Shown here in pieces: positions 36,595 to 47,100 of a stretch of DNA of 64,000 nt. Under the pieces are notes generated by a model. It saw nothing but the letters and a program-made list of their open reading frames with translations. It ran no database searches and was not told where the DNA came from. Origin of the DNA: Skermanella mucosa (GTDB lineage: Bacteria; Pseudomonadota; Alphaproteobacteria; Azospirillales; Azospirillaceae); contig NZ_CP086106.1 of NCBI RefSeq assembly GCF_016765655.2, positions 2,290,501 to 2,354,500 on the forward strand, read 5' to 3'. Both the position numbers and the translations under genes were made by a program. Numbering within the stretch: the stretch's first letter is position 1; each line of letters opens with the position of its first letter.

Positions 36595-37081
36595 GCAGGC
36601 CCGGTTCGTCGCCGGGAGGCCGTCATATAGTTCGGCGAAGTGGGGACTGTCAAGCGCTTCGCGGTGTTTTTTGCAGCCCCAAATACCCTGCGCGTAAGCC
36701 TCCTCTTCGCAGGAAAAGTTTCTTAACCGGCGGCCGCTATGATGCTCCGCCGCATGGCACGGATCTTTGACAATCGCATATGAAAGCCAGCCCGTCCGGT
36801 CGGCGGGGCAGGGCGGTCCGACGGATCCGACGCCACGAATGATGACATCCGCCGTCGTCAGACCACGGTGCGGCGGCGGCGCTCCGGCGACGCCGAGCCG
36901 GCCTGAAACTCTCCGCCCCCTACGTTTGCTGACTTTTGCTGACATGCTCCAGGGGGGGGCGGCGTGGCGATCCCGGGCCAAGCCGCCCCGGGTCCCTCAT
37001 CACGTCTGCGTACATTTGCTGACATACCCGGGGGTATCGCGCCTGCCCACCCGGCAAGTCTCATGCAGCAAACCCCGTCCC
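36595..37081. other. Intergenic region upstream of tRNA, downstream of mnmA
   Basis: No supported gene. Contains three copies of TTTGCTGAC (see next entry) and a G-run near 36951. A promoter for the tRNA is expected close to 36600-36650. Confidence 0.45.
36925..37023. repeat. Three direct copies of TTTGCTGAC
   Basis: Copies at 36925-36933, 36935-36943 and 37015-37023. The first and third are preceded by TACG or TACA. The 10-bp step between the first two equals one helical turn, which suggests a regulator binding site, but no partner is known. Confidence 0.5.
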
Positions 37082-38296
37082 TCAGGCAGCCGCGAGCCCG
37101 CCTTCGGCCCGGGTGATCCAGCCGCCGCCCAGCACCCGGTCGCCCTGGTAGAATACGCAGGCCTGTCCCGGCGCCACGCCGAACTGCGGCTCGTCCAGCA
37201 CGATCTTCACGGCCCCCGCTTCCGCCGCCGGGAATACCGTCGCCTCCGCCGCCGGCTGCGCCGACCGCAGCTTCACCTGCACCCGCGTCCCGCCGGCGTC
37301 CGGCGCGCTACCGGTGCCCAGCCAGTTGACCTCGCGGACCAGCACGCTGTCGCGCCCCAGCGCCGCCCGCGGACCGACCACCACCTGGTGCAGGGCCGGG
37401 TCCAGCCGGACGACATAGAGCGGGTCGCCGCCGTCGCCCTTCTGGCCGCCGATGCCCAGCCCCTTCCGCTGTCCGATCGTGTAATGGATGATCCCCCCGT
37501 GCCTGCCCATCACGCGGCCGTCCACATGCACGATGTCGCCGGGCTCGATCGCGCCCGGTCGCAGCTTCTGGACCACCTCGGCATAGGACCCGGTCGGCAC
37601 GAAGCAGATGTCCTGGCTGTCCGGCTTGTCCGCCACCACCAGCCCGAACCGCTCGGCCAGCGCCCGCACTTCCGGCTTGTGCATGCCGCCCAGGGGGAAC
37701 CGCAGGAAGTCCAGCTGTTCGCGGGTCGTGGCGAACAGGAAATAGCTCTGGTCGCGGGCCGGGTCGATCGCGCGGTGAAGCTCGGCGCCGTTTTCGCCCA
37801 TCGCCCGGCGCACATAGTGGCCGGTCGCCAGCGCCTCTGCGCCCAGGTCGCGGGCGGTCTCCAGCAGGTCGCGGAACTTGACACGCTGGTTGCAGCGCAC
37901 GCAGGGGATCGGCGTCTCGCCGCGCAGGTAGCTGTCGGCGAAATCGTCCATCACCGACTGGGAGAACCGGTTCTCGTAGTCCAGCACATAATGCGGGATG
38001 CCGATCCGGTCGGCCACCTGGCGAGCGTCGTAGATGTCCTGGCCGGCGCAGCAGGCGCCCTTCCTGCCCACGGCCATGCCGTGGTCGTAGAGCTGGAGCG
38101 TTATCCCGACCACGTCGTATCCCTCCTCGCGCAGGAGGGCCGCGGTGACCGAGGAATCGACGCCTCCGGACATGGCGACGACCACGCGGGTATCCGCCGG
38201 CGCCTTGGCGAAGCCGAGCGAATTCAACGCCGGGGAACCAACGGCGGCCGAGCCCGCCGCGGCGGGGTTCGAGGGGTACATCAAGGGTGCGTCCAT
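37082..38296 (-). CDS. mnmA: tRNA-specific 2-thiouridylase MnmA
   Basis: About 404 aa. N-type ATP pyrophosphatase: PP-loop [18 protein letters not shown]. Catalytic cysteines in [13 protein letters not shown] and in SQDICFV; GHYVRR is also conserved. It adds sulfur to uridine 34 of tRNA-Lys, -Glu and -Gln. The open frame reaches 38350; ATG 38296 (MDAPLMYP) is preferred. It has a longer than usual alanine-rich N-terminus before the PP-loop. Confidence 0.95.
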   Translation of the reverse strand: MDAPLMYPSNPAAAGSAAVGSPALNSLGFAKAPADTRVVVAMSGGVDSSVTAALLREEGYDVVGITLQLYDHGMAVGRKGACCAGQDIYDARQVADRIGIPHYVLDYENRFSQSVMDDFADSYLRGETPIPCVRCNQRVKFRDLLETARDLGAEALATGHYVRRAMGENGAELHRAIDPARDQSYFLFATTREQLDFLRFPLGGMHKPEVRALAERFGLVVADKPDSQDICFVPTGSYAEVVQKLRPGAIEPGDIVHVDGRVMGRHGGIIHYTIGQRKGLGIGGQKGDGGDPLYVVRLDPALHQVVVGPRAALGRDSVLVREVNWLGTGSAPDAGGTRVQVKLRSAQPAAEATVFPAAEAGAVKIVLDEPQFGVAPGQACVFYQGDRVLGGGWITRAEGGLAAA

Positions 38297-38639
38297 GCCC
38301 GCCAATATAGGCGACCGCCGGTGCGCCGCAACAGGCCTCGACGCCACCAAGGGTCGGCGTCAAGCCTCCATTGGGGCGGAAGCCTGGCCAATACAAAGGA
38401 CGGATGGAATAAGGCTCCGGAAAAATCGTTCATAAGCATAGAGAAAAAGTGCATTTCGCGGCCGTGACGATGGCACGTTTTGGGTGCTCGCGGTATTCAG
38501 CCTGGGTAACGAAGGTCTGAAACCGCCATGGCTTGAGCGATTATTTAAGGCTAATGCCATTAAAATCCGCTGTGCGCCGTCGGCCCGAAGATTTGAGGTC
38601 CCGCCATTACGGACCCGTTGATGATGGATTGAGCAGAAC
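38297..38639. other. Divergent intergenic region
   Basis: Contains the promoters of mnmA (minus) and of the prenyltransferase gene (plus). No repeat or riboswitch-like structure was recognised. Confidence 0.4.
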
Positions 38640-40142
38640 ATGGCCAGCATGGACGCGATAGACCGCTCCGAACCCGACCACTCTCGACCGTCCTCATCCA
38701 TGCCACCGGCCTCGTCGGCACGTACCCGGCCGGTACCGCTGTGCGTGGACATGGACGGCACGCTGCTCAACACGGACAGCCTGATCGAGTGCTTTTTCGC
38801 CCTGATCAAGGACTGGCGCGTGCTGTTCGCCATGGTCGGCTGGCTCCTGAAGGGCAAGGCGCACCTCAAGCAGCAACTGGCGCTCCATGCCCGGCTCGAC
38901 CCTACATTGCTACCTTACAACACCGGGCTGGTCACCTGGCTGCACGAGCAGAAGCGGCTCGGCCGGCGGCTGATCCTGGCGACCGCGGCGGACCACATTA
39001 TCGCCGACGCCGTCGCGCGCCACCTCGGGATCTTCGACGAGGTCATCGCCTCCGACGGGCTCAACAACCTGCGGGGATCGGCCAAGGCCGAGGCGATCGA
39101 CCGGCACCTCGAAGGCCAGCCCTACGCCTATGCCGGCAACGACTTCTCCGACCTGGAGATCTGGCGGCACGCCGATTCCGCCGTCCTGGTCAACGCGCCC
39201 AAGAGCGTGTGCAAGGCGGCGGCGGAAATCACCCATATCGAAGCCCATGTGGACGACCGCGCCCCCTGGACACGCGCCTTGCTCAAGGCGCTGCGGCCCC
39301 ATCAGTGGGTCAAGAACGTCCTGGTCTTCGTGCCCATCGTCACCGCCAGCGCGCTGTTCGATCTCTCGGCCTGGGGCGATGCGCTGCTGATGTTCCTGGC
39401 CTTCTGCTGCACCGCCTCGGCCATCTACATGATCAACGACCTGACCGACCTCGCATCGGACCGGCAGCACCACCGCAAGCGCAACCGCCCCTTCGCCAGC
39501 GGCGCGCTGCCGCTCTACCACGGTCCGATCTTGGCGCCCGGGCTGCTTCTGCTGGGCGGGTCGCTGGCCGCCGCCGCCGGCGCCTTCACCGTCGTGGTGC
39601 TGTACGCCGTCTGCTCGATCCTTTACTCGTTCAAGCTGAAGAGCCTGGCGCTGGTCGATCTGTTCATGCTGGCGGCCCTCTACACCATCCGGCTGTTCGG
39701 CGGCGGCGAGGCATCGGGCTATCCGGTCTCGCTCTGGCTGCTGGGCTTCTCCAGCTTCGTCTTCCTCAGCCTCGCCATCGTCAAGCGCGTCGCCGAACTG
39801 ATGGCCTTGCCACCGGAAAACGGAGGTAAGCCGGCGGGACGGGGGTATCGCGCCGGGGACATGGATATCCTGCGCCTGATGGGCGTCGCCTCTTCCTTCA
39901 CCTCGTGCCTGGTGCTCGCCCTCTACGTCCAGTCCGACCTGGCGCTGGGCCTCAACACGATGGATGCGCTCTACTGGGCGATCGTGCCGCTGATGCTGTT
40001 CTGGCAATGCCGCATCTGGCTCGCCACCTCGCGCGGCAAGATGCACGACGACCCCATCGTGTTCGCCGCCAAGGACCCCGTGTCGTGGCTCGTCTGCGGC
40101 GCCGTCTTCGCCATCGTCGCCATCGCCCATCTGCCCGTATAG
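38640..40142 (+). CDS. HAD phosphatase - UbiA prenyltransferase fusion (DPPR synthase-like)
   Basis: 500 aa. Residues about 30-210 are a HAD domain: nucleophile CVDMDGTLLNTDS, ILATAADH, YAGNDFSDLEIW. Residues about 220-500 are a membrane UbiA domain with INDLTDLASDRQHH (NDxxDxxxD) and the second motif YSFKLKSLALVD, with about eight hydrophobic helices. The UbiA part matches decaprenyl-phosphate phosphoribose synthases that add phosphoribose to a polyprenyl phosphate; the HAD part could remove the 5-phosphate. Genes for a flippase-like protein, DprE1- and DprE2-like enzymes follow, giving the decaprenylphosphoryl-arabinose route. Confidence 0.88.
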   Translation: MASMDAIDRSEPDHSRPSSSMPPASSARTRPVPLCVDMDGTLLNTDSLIECFFALIKDWRVLFAMVGWLLKGKAHLKQQLALHARLDPTLLPYNTGLVTWLHEQKRLGRRLILATAADHIIADAVARHLGIFDEVIASDGLNNLRGSAKAEAIDRHLEGQPYAYAGNDFSDLEIWRHADSAVLVNAPKSVCKAAAEITHIEAHVDDRAPWTRALLKALRPHQWVKNVLVFVPIVTASALFDLSAWGDALLMFLAFCCTASAIYMINDLTDLASDRQHHRKRNRPFASGALPLYHGPILAPGLLLLGGSLAAAAGAFTVVVLYAVCSILYSFKLKSLALVDLFMLAALYTIRLFGGGEASGYPVSLWLLGFSSFVFLSLAIVKRVAELMALPPENGGKPAGRGYRAGDMDILRLMGVASSFTSCLVLALYVQSDLALGLNTMDALYWAIVPLMLFWQCRIWLATSRGKMHDDPIVFAAKDPVSWLVCGAVFAIVAIAHLPV

Positions 40143-40149
40143 AGGAATC

Positions 40150-41184
40150 GTGACCACTCACCGAATCCCATCCCAGCCGGGCGCGTCCACGGGATCCCGC
40201 TCCATGATGCGGCGGGCGGAGTACGGCGCGGTCATCACCGCCGTGGTCTTCGTCGCGGCCATGTCCGCCGCCGGCATCTGGTTCGGCCTGGACGAGGTCT
40301 GGCACCGCATGTGGGCGCTCAGCCCCGCCGTCTTCGCCGGGCTGCTGCTCCTGTCGCTGGCCAACTATGCCCTGCGGGCATGGCGCTGGCACCTGTTCGG
40401 CCATCATCTCGGCATCGACGTTCCGGCGGGACGCACCGGGCTCTACTACGTCGCCGGCTTCGCCATGACCACCACTCCGGGCAAGGTGGGGGAGGCGCTG
40501 CGCCTCTGGCTCCTGGAGCGATGCCACGGCTACCGATACGAGCGCACCGCCCCGCTGCTGATCGGCGACCGCATCAGCGACGCCGTCGCGATCACCCTGC
40601 TGTGCCTGACGGGGCTGTCGGCGTTCGGTGCCGCCTACGGCACCGGCACCCTGGTGGCAGCCGCGGCGCTGGCAGGGGGGCTCCTGATGCTGCTCCGTCC
40701 GCAGATACCCTTGCGCGCGGTGCTGCTGGCCTATGGCCTGGTCGGGCGCTGGCCGCGCCTGTTCGGCGGGGCGCGTACCGTCGTGCGCAAGACCTCGCGC
40801 CTGCTCGATCCCCGTATCTTCGCCCTGACCTCAGCGATCGGGGTGGTCGGCTGGCTGTGCGAGGCCTTCGCGCTGCATTGGCTTCTGATCGACCTGGGCG
40901 CCCAGGTCACGCTTCAGCAGTCGATCTTCGTGTTCGCCTTCGCCATGCTGGTCGGCGCCGTCTCCATGCTGCCGGGCGGGCTCGGCGGCACCGAGGCGAC
41001 CATGTTCGCTCTGCTCACCCTGCTCGGCGTGCCCGCCGACACGGCGCTGGCGGCGACCTTGATCATCCGGCTGACCACGCTATGGTTCGCCGTCGGGCTG
41101 GGGTTCGTGGCCCTGCCGGTGGCGCTGAAGCTGGCCCGCCAACCCGCGGCGGAGCGTCTGGCGACCGCCGACGGAATCAGGTGA
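40150..41184 (+). CDS. LPG synthase-like / UPF0104 membrane protein
   Basis: 344 aa with about eight hydrophobic helices. Family signatures: LSLANYALRAWRWHLFGHHL, GKVGEALRLWLLERCHGYRY, RISDAVAITLLCLTG, and SMLPGGLGGTEATMFALLTL. Members of this superfamily are often flippases or accessory proteins in lipid-linked sugar pathways. GTG start with GAGGAATC upstream, 7 nt after the previous stop. In this cluster it may move the lipid-linked pentose across the inner membrane (inference). Confidence 0.85.
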   Translation: MTTHRIPSQPGASTGSRSMMRRAEYGAVITAVVFVAAMSAAGIWFGLDEVWHRMWALSPAVFAGLLLLSLANYALRAWRWHLFGHHLGIDVPAGRTGLYYVAGFAMTTTPGKVGEALRLWLLERCHGYRYERTAPLLIGDRISDAVAITLLCLTGLSAFGAAYGTGTLVAAAALAGGLLMLLRPQIPLRAVLLAYGLVGRWPRLFGGARTVVRKTSRLLDPRIFALTSAIGVVGWLCEAFALHWLLIDLGAQVTLQQSIFVFAFAMLVGAVSMLPGGLGGTEATMFALLTLLGVPADTALAATLIIRLTTLWFAVGLGFVALPVALKLARQPAAERLATADGIR

Positions 41185-41196
41185 GTTCTTGATATC

Positions 41197-42546
41197 ATGA
41201 CTTGGAAGACGATGACCCTGACCGGCTGGGGCCGCACCCGCCGGTCCGAAGCCGCCGCCTGCCGGCCGGAGCGCGCTCCGGCCGCGGCGCGGGTGCTTCA
41301 GGACCGGTTCGAGCGCGGCATCCTGGCCCGCGGCCTGGGCCGCAGCTACGGCGACGCCTCCCTGAACGGCGGCGGCAACGTCCTGCTGACGGAGCGGCTG
41401 AACCGCATGGTCTCGTTCGATCCGGACGATGGCACCCTGGTGTGCGAGGCCGGCGTCAGTTTCGACGACCTGCTCACCGCCTTCCTGCCCCGGGGCTTCA
41501 TGCCGCCGACCTCGCCGGGAACATCCTTCGCCACCGTCGGGGGCGCCGTCGCCAACGACGTCCACGGCAAGAACCACGACCGCGTCGGCAGCTTCGGCGA
41601 CCATGTGCTGTGGCTGGACCTGATCCTTCCCACGGGCGAACAGGTCCGCATCTCGCCGGACGAGCGGCCCGACCTGTTCGCCGCCACCGTCGGCGGTGTC
41701 GGGCTGACCGGCGTGATCCTCCATGTCTGCTTCCGCCTGCGCCGGGTCGCCTCCGCCTCGGTCGAGGTGCGGGAGCGGCGGATGCCCGATCTCGACGCCT
41801 TCATGGCCGGGCTGGCCGAGGCGCGGGAGACCGCAGGATACAGCGTCGGCTGGATCGACGGCATGGCGCGCGGGGCCGACATGGGCCGCGGCATCCTGGA
41901 GACGGCGGAGACCGCCCCCGCCGACCCGGCCGGCGCCGCCCCGAAGCCGCCCAGGAAGCGGGCGGTGCCGGTCGATCTCCCCGGATTCGCGCTCAATCCG
42001 TTCAGCATCAACCTGTTCAACCAGGCCTATTACCGGCGCGTCCCGGCCGCCGGGCGGACCCGCACCCTGCCGGTGCGGCAGTTCCTCTACCCGCTCGACG
42101 CCATCCACGACTGGAACCGGATCTACGGCAAGCGAGGCTTCTACCAGTTCCAGAACGTGGTCCCCGACGCCGAGGCGCCGGCCGCCCTGCGCAAGCTGCT
42201 GGAGGCCATTTCCGACGCCCGGGCCGGCTCCTTCCTGGCGGTGCTGAAGACCCTGGGCGGCGAGGGCAGGGGGCACCTGTCCTTCCCGATGCGGGGCTAC
42301 ACCCTGGCGCTCGACTTCCCCCGGCGCGACGGCGTGGAGGACCTGCTGGCCCGCCTCGCCGCGATCACCCTGGACCACGGGGGCCGGGTCTATCTCGCCA
42401 AGGACGCCGTGCTCGACCCCGCCGGCTTCGCCCGCATGTACCCGAAACTGGGAGAGTTCCGCCAAGTGCTCGACCGCATCGATCCCGACCGGCGGATCCA
42501 GTCCGACCTCTCGCGCCGCCTGGACATCCGGGGAGAGAAGTCATGA
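41197..42546 (+). CDS. dprE1: DprE1-like FAD-dependent oxidase
   Basis: 449 aa. A vanillyl-alcohol-oxidase-type FAD domain (RGLGRSYGDASLNGGGNVLL, SPGTSFATVGGAVANDVHGK with the HGKNH motif) is followed by an ALO-type C-terminus (KDAVLDPAGFARMYPKLGEF). DprE1 oxidises decaprenylphosphoryl-ribose at C2. The Cys that benzothiazinones modify in mycobacteria (in NxCVDFP-type context) aligns with Ala here (YTLALDFP). Its stop overlaps the next start (ATGA). Confidence 0.9.
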   Translation: MTWKTMTLTGWGRTRRSEAAACRPERAPAAARVLQDRFERGILARGLGRSYGDASLNGGGNVLLTERLNRMVSFDPDDGTLVCEAGVSFDDLLTAFLPRGFMPPTSPGTSFATVGGAVANDVHGKNHDRVGSFGDHVLWLDLILPTGEQVRISPDERPDLFAATVGGVGLTGVILHVCFRLRRVASASVEVRERRMPDLDAFMAGLAEARETAGYSVGWIDGMARGADMGRGILETAETAPADPAGAAPKPPRKRAVPVDLPGFALNPFSINLFNQAYYRRVPAAGRTRTLPVRQFLYPLDAIHDWNRIYGKRGFYQFQNVVPDAEAPAALRKLLEAISDARAGSFLAVLKTLGGEGRGHLSFPMRGYTLALDFPRRDGVEDLLARLAAITLDHGGRVYLAKDAVLDPAGFARMYPKLGEFRQVLDRIDPDRRIQSDLSRRLDIRGEKS

Positions 42547-43298
42547 ATGCCCCGACCTGGCTGGTGCTCGGCGCCTCCTCTTCGATCGCCCGAGCCTTCG
42601 CGCTGGAAGCGGCGGCCCAGGGCAGCAACGTTATCCTGGCCGGGCGCGACCGCGCCGACCTGGACCGCGGCGCCGCCGACGTCCGCATCCGCCACGATGT
42701 CGCGGTCGAGGTGGTTGACTTCGACGCGGAAGTGGTGGATACCCATGATGTATTCGTCAAAGATGTGACCGGTTTGTCGGCGGGCTTCGGCACCGGACCG
42801 TTGAACGTCTTCCTGGCCTTCGGCTTGATGCCGGACCAGTCCGCCATCGACGCCGACCCGGACAAGGCCCAGAGCACCATCATGGCCACATATGCCGGCG
42901 CGGTCTCGGTCCTGCACCGCTTGGCCCCGATCCTGGAGGCGCAGGGAAAGGGCCATATTGTGGCGCTCGGCTCGGTCGCGGGCGACCGCGGGCGGATCAA
43001 GAACTATGTCTACGGCTCCGCGAAGGCAGGGCTGCACGCTTATCTCCAGGGGTTGCGCAACCGCCTGTTCCGCTCCGGCGTGACGGTCACCACCGTCAAG
43101 CCGGGTTTCATCGACACCACCATGACCTGGGGAATGCCGGGGCTGTTCCTGGTCGCCTCGCCGCAGGACTGCGCCCGCGCCTGCCTGCGCTACGCCGCCA
43201 AGGGGGCGGAGGTCCGCTACTTCCCGGCCTTCTGGTGGATCATCATGACGATCATCCGCTCGATCCCGGAACCGATCTTCAAGCGCCTGAGCATTTAG
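42543..43298 (+). CDS. dprE2: DprE2-like short-chain dehydrogenase
   Basis: 251 aa. Rossmann SDR: LVLGASSSIARAFALEAAAQ, catalytic Ser in IVALGSVAGDRG and Tyr-x3-Lys in NYVYGSAKAGLHAYL; C-terminal hydrophobic segment FFPAFWWIIMTIIRSIP-like. It reduces the 2-keto intermediate made by DprE1 to give decaprenylphosphoryl-arabinose. Translationally coupled to dprE1 through ATGA. Its stop overlaps the stop of the convergent fkbM gene by 3 nt. Confidence 0.9.
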   Translation: MNAPTWLVLGASSSIARAFALEAAAQGSNVILAGRDRADLDRGAADVRIRHDVAVEVVDFDAEVVDTHDVFVKDVTGLSAGFGTGPLNVFLAFGLMPDQSAIDADPDKAQSTIMATYAGAVSVLHRLAPILEAQGKGHIVALGSVAGDRGRIKNYVYGSAKAGLHAYLQGLRNRLFRSGVTVTTVKPGFIDTTMTWGMPGLFLVASPQDCARACLRYAAKGAEVRYFPAFWWIIMTIIRSIPEPIFKRLSI

Positions 43299-44152
43299 AC
43301 CCCCTGCGGAGCGGCGGCGTCCCGCCGCCCTACGGCCCGCTCCGGCACCCCGGGATCGCGGGTCGCCAGAACGTTCAGGCACTCGCCGAAACCCGCGGTT
43401 TCGTCCCGCAAGGCACCGTCAGGACCCACGACATGGCAGGCGAAGCCGTGCCCGCGCAGCCGGTCCAGGATCTCGCCGGCGCCGTAGCCGTATCGGGCGG
43501 AGTTCTCGTCGAACAGCTCGATGTAGACATTTGATGACACGGACAGCACCTGAGCGGCGCCGTCCAGCACGAACTTCTCGAAGCCCTCGACATCGATCTT
43601 CAGCAGGTCGATCCGCTCCAGGCCGCCCAGCAGTGCGTCGAGCGTCGTCAGCTCGACCGTCGCCCCGTCGCCGTCCGCCGACACGAAGTTCATGTCGTCC
43701 GCGCGCCGCTGTGAGATCCGGATCGTCCCCGGCTCCGCCCCGACCGCCACGTTATGGATGGTCACCTGATCGAAGCCGTTCAGCCGCATGTTCTCCCGCA
43801 GGAAGCCCGCGATGGTCGGGTTCGCCTCGATCGCGTGGACCGTGCCGCCGGGACCGACCCTAGCCGCGGCCGCCGCCGCCAGAGTCCCGACATTGGCGCC
43901 GACATCCACGTATGTCGCTCCGGGGCCGAGCAGGCGGGTGACGATCCGCTCGTCCGCCGCCCGCGATTCCGGGTCGATCCAGTAGGCGCAGGAGACCGAC
44001 GACGGGAAGAAGCGCAGCCGGTAGCCGTCCTTCGGGATGGTGAAGTGGCGGCACAGCCCGGTCTGCCACAGCAGCCGACCCGCCAGGTTGCGGACGGGCC
44101 TGTCGCCCCGGACCAGTTCGGCCAATCGGCCGGCGTAGCGGGAGAGAGCCAT
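43295..44152 (-). CDS. FkbM-family methyltransferase
   Basis: 285 aa. SAM-binding Rossmann region: ATYVDVGANVGTLAAAAAAR and HAIEANPTIAGFLRENMRLN; LLKIDVEGFEKFVLDGA is the FkbM signature. These enzymes O-methylate sugars or polyketides. It lies 7 nt after tamB and convergent to dprE2; a role in modifying the same glycan is possible but not shown. Confidence 0.9.
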   Translation of the reverse strand: MALSRYAGRLAELVRGDRPVRNLAGRLLWQTGLCRHFTIPKDGYRLRFFPSSVSCAYWIDPESRAADERIVTRLLGPGATYVDVGANVGTLAAAAAARVGPGGTVHAIEANPTIAGFLRENMRLNGFDQVTIHNVAVGAEPGTIRISQRRADDMNFVSADGDGATVELTTLDALLGGLERIDLLKIDVEGFEKFVLDGAAQVLSVSSNVYIELFDENSARYGYGAGEILDRLRGHGFACHVVGPDGALRDETAGFGECLNVLATRDPGVPERAVGRRDAAAPQGV

Positions 44153-44159
44153 GGCGGCC

Positions 44160-47100
44160 TTAGTACTCCCACTCGTACAGCACGCCGACCCCGGCGCCCG
44201 AGGTCGTGCCCACGTCGGTACGAACCTTCAGGTTGTCAGTCACGTCGATCTCCACCACCACGCGGCTGCCGGCCTCGCCGACCCGCTGTTCCGCGCCGAC
44301 ATAGACGTCGCGGGAGACGTAGCGGCCCGCCGCGACTCCGGCTCCCTCAAGCCCTTCGCCTTCCTCGCCGCTCAGCAGCTCCAGCCGGTCCACGCCCAGC
44401 GTGTTCCGCAGGTTGTCCAGGATGCCCGGCCCGCCGCCGACGCCGGCGAGCTGGCCCACGCTCTGGGCCAGCTGCACCGCCTCGATGGCGCTCAGGTCGC
44501 TGAACGGCTTGTTGAACAGCACGCGGGCGATCACCTCGTCCTGCGGCAGCTCCGGCGTCGAGGTCAGCTGGATTTTCGGGTTGGATGCCCGTCCGGTCAC
44601 CGCGACCACCGCCGTGATGTCTTCGGCCTGCGCCTGCGCCGCCACGTCCAGAACCGGATCGGTGCTGCCGTCGCCGACGAAATCGATGTTCGCCTGCTGG
44701 AACTCGAACCGCTTGGTCAGCAAATCGAGCGTCCCGCTGACCAGCCGCAGCCCGCCGCCGATGATCGGCTCCGCCGCGGTGCCGGTGACCTGGACGTCCG
44801 AGGACAGCTCGACGTTCAGCCCGCGCCCGCGCACGAAGATCTGGTTCTGAGCCTCCACCGTCAGGTCGAGGCGGAGCTGGAACGCCGAGGGGGCATCCTC
44901 CGTCGGCCCCGGCGCAGGTGTGTCGGCCGTGCCGGGACGGTTGATCTCCTCCACCTGGATCTCGACCACGCTGGGGGGAAGCTGTTCCGGCACCTGGATC
45001 TCGGCGCGCTCGATCGTTACCGGTCCCTGGAGCAGCGGGTTGTCCAGCGGCCCGGTCAGGCTCAGCAGCGTGTCGAGCCGGACCGTCGCCAGGTCGATCT
45101 GGACAAGCTGGGCGTTGCTGGCGCCGACCCGGATGTCGAAGGCGCGGGGATCGGTCGGATCGACGTTGACCGAGCCGGATGCCTCGACGATGCCGTCGTT
45201 CGGAGTCCTGCCGTTGAACTGGTCGATGGTCAGCCGGGTGCCGTCGCCGCGCAGCCGCATCACGATGTCGCGGATCACGGTGCCCGCCGCCTGGTTCTCG
45301 TACCGGGCGCCATCGAGCGTGGCGAGGCCGCCCAGCTGCGGGTTGCCCAGCGACCCGCCCAGGTCGAGGTTCACGTCCAGCCGCCCTTGCGCCCGGTCGC
45401 CGGTGGTGGCGAGCAGATCGTTGAAGGTCGCCAGCTCCACGTTGCCGCGCAGCGCGCCGGAGACCGGCGCGTTCATCGGCACCTCGACCGTCAGCGGCTC
45501 CTGCCTCAGCACCAGCGGCAGCTCCGCCGCCAGCCTCATGTCGATGCCGTCGCGCTGCCGGGTCACGGCGTTGCCGTCGAGCGCCAACCGCCCGTTCCGC
45601 CAACGCCCCGTCGTGGAGATGTCGATACCGCTCAGCCCGGCGGCCTCGCCGCCCTCCACGGTCAGGTTCGTGACCCTCAGGTCCAGGTCGGCCCGGGGAT
45701 CGGCGGTGGTGCCGGCGAAGCTGGCATTGCCGTTGATCTGCCCGTCCAGCCCCAGGCCGGGAGCGGCCAGTTCCGCCAGCGCCAGCGGCACCTGGGTCAG
45801 CGTCGCCGAGCCCTCGATCGCGTTCCGCACCAGCCCGGCATCGAGCGCGATGCGTCCCTCGTTGCTGGCGAGCAGCAGGTCGCGGACCTCGTACCGGTCC
45901 GGGCCGATCGTCGCGGTGGCCGGGTTGACCAGCCGGAACGGCTGCCCGCCATAGGTGCCGTCCAGCCGTTCCAGCCGAAGCCTTTGCAGGTTGCCCTCCT
46001 GGCTGAAACCGCCGGCCAGCGCCACGCGGGCCGGCTGTGCCGGCGCGCCGGCCTGGCCACTGGTCCGGGCTTGGAACTCCGCCTTGGCCGGCGTGCCGGA
46101 GGCCGAGGCGGTCAGGGTCGCCAGATCGGCGCCGCCGGCCGTGATGCCGGAGCCGTCCAGCTTGGCGTCGAACCGCAGGGCACCCAGCGCGTCGTTCACG
46201 TCGGCGTTCAGGTTGATCCGGTCGGCGGCCAGCAGCGGGCCTTCGGGTCCGGCGACCAGGATGTTCCGGCCCTGGACCGCGGCAGTCGCCGACTGCCGCC
46301 CCTGGGGATCGTCCAGCCTGACCTCGATCCTGCCGCTGCCGCCCAGCTTCTGGCCGGCCAGGGGGGAGAAGACGTTGAGGTCGCGCATGTCGCCGGCCAG
46401 CCGTCCCGATGCGGTCAGCCGGTCGAGCGCCACCCGGATCGCGCCCGCGATGCGGTTGCGTTCCGCCCCCAGCGAGATGTCGGACAGGTCGAGCCGCTGG
46501 CCTTCCAGCGCGAAGCCGGTGCGGGCGTCCAGCGGCTGCCCGTCCACCACCGCGGAGGCGACCAGGGTGCCGCGCGGGGCGCCGGGCACGCGGGTGGCGC
46601 GCAGGTCCACGTCCGCCGTGGGCACGTTCCGGCCGGCCAGCACGAGGTTGCGTCCGTCCAGGTCGGCGCGCACCTCCAGGGAGTCGAGCGGTCCGGTCGC
46701 GGTCCCCTCCAGCGAGGTCGAGCCGGCGATGTCGGTCGCGAGCGGCTCTTTCAGAACGGCGAGTCGCGGCAGGTCGGCCCGCCATCTGGCGTCCAGCCGG
46801 TTCTCCCGCAGCGCCGCGGCGGCGGTCAGCGCGACGTTCCGGCCGTCGATCTTCAGCCTCGGCATGTCGATAGACCCGTCGGTCCCGACCGTCACCAGGC
46901 CGGCCAGATCGACCTTGTCGCCGGCCAGCGCATCGGCGGCCGGGGTGCCGGTATTCAGGCCGGTGACGCCGCCGGTCAGGTCGGCGCGCACCAGCGTTTC
47001 CCGGTTGCCGCCGCTCAGGTCGGCCCGAACCTGCGCGGCACCGGCCAGCGGCGTCCCGGCGACGGCGGACAGGCGCGACAGTTCCGGCACGGTCAGGTCG

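Noticed and set aside
36767-38467. 566-codon plus-strand frame
   Set aside because: Antisense to mnmA, which has all catalytic motifs. The frame has no domain.
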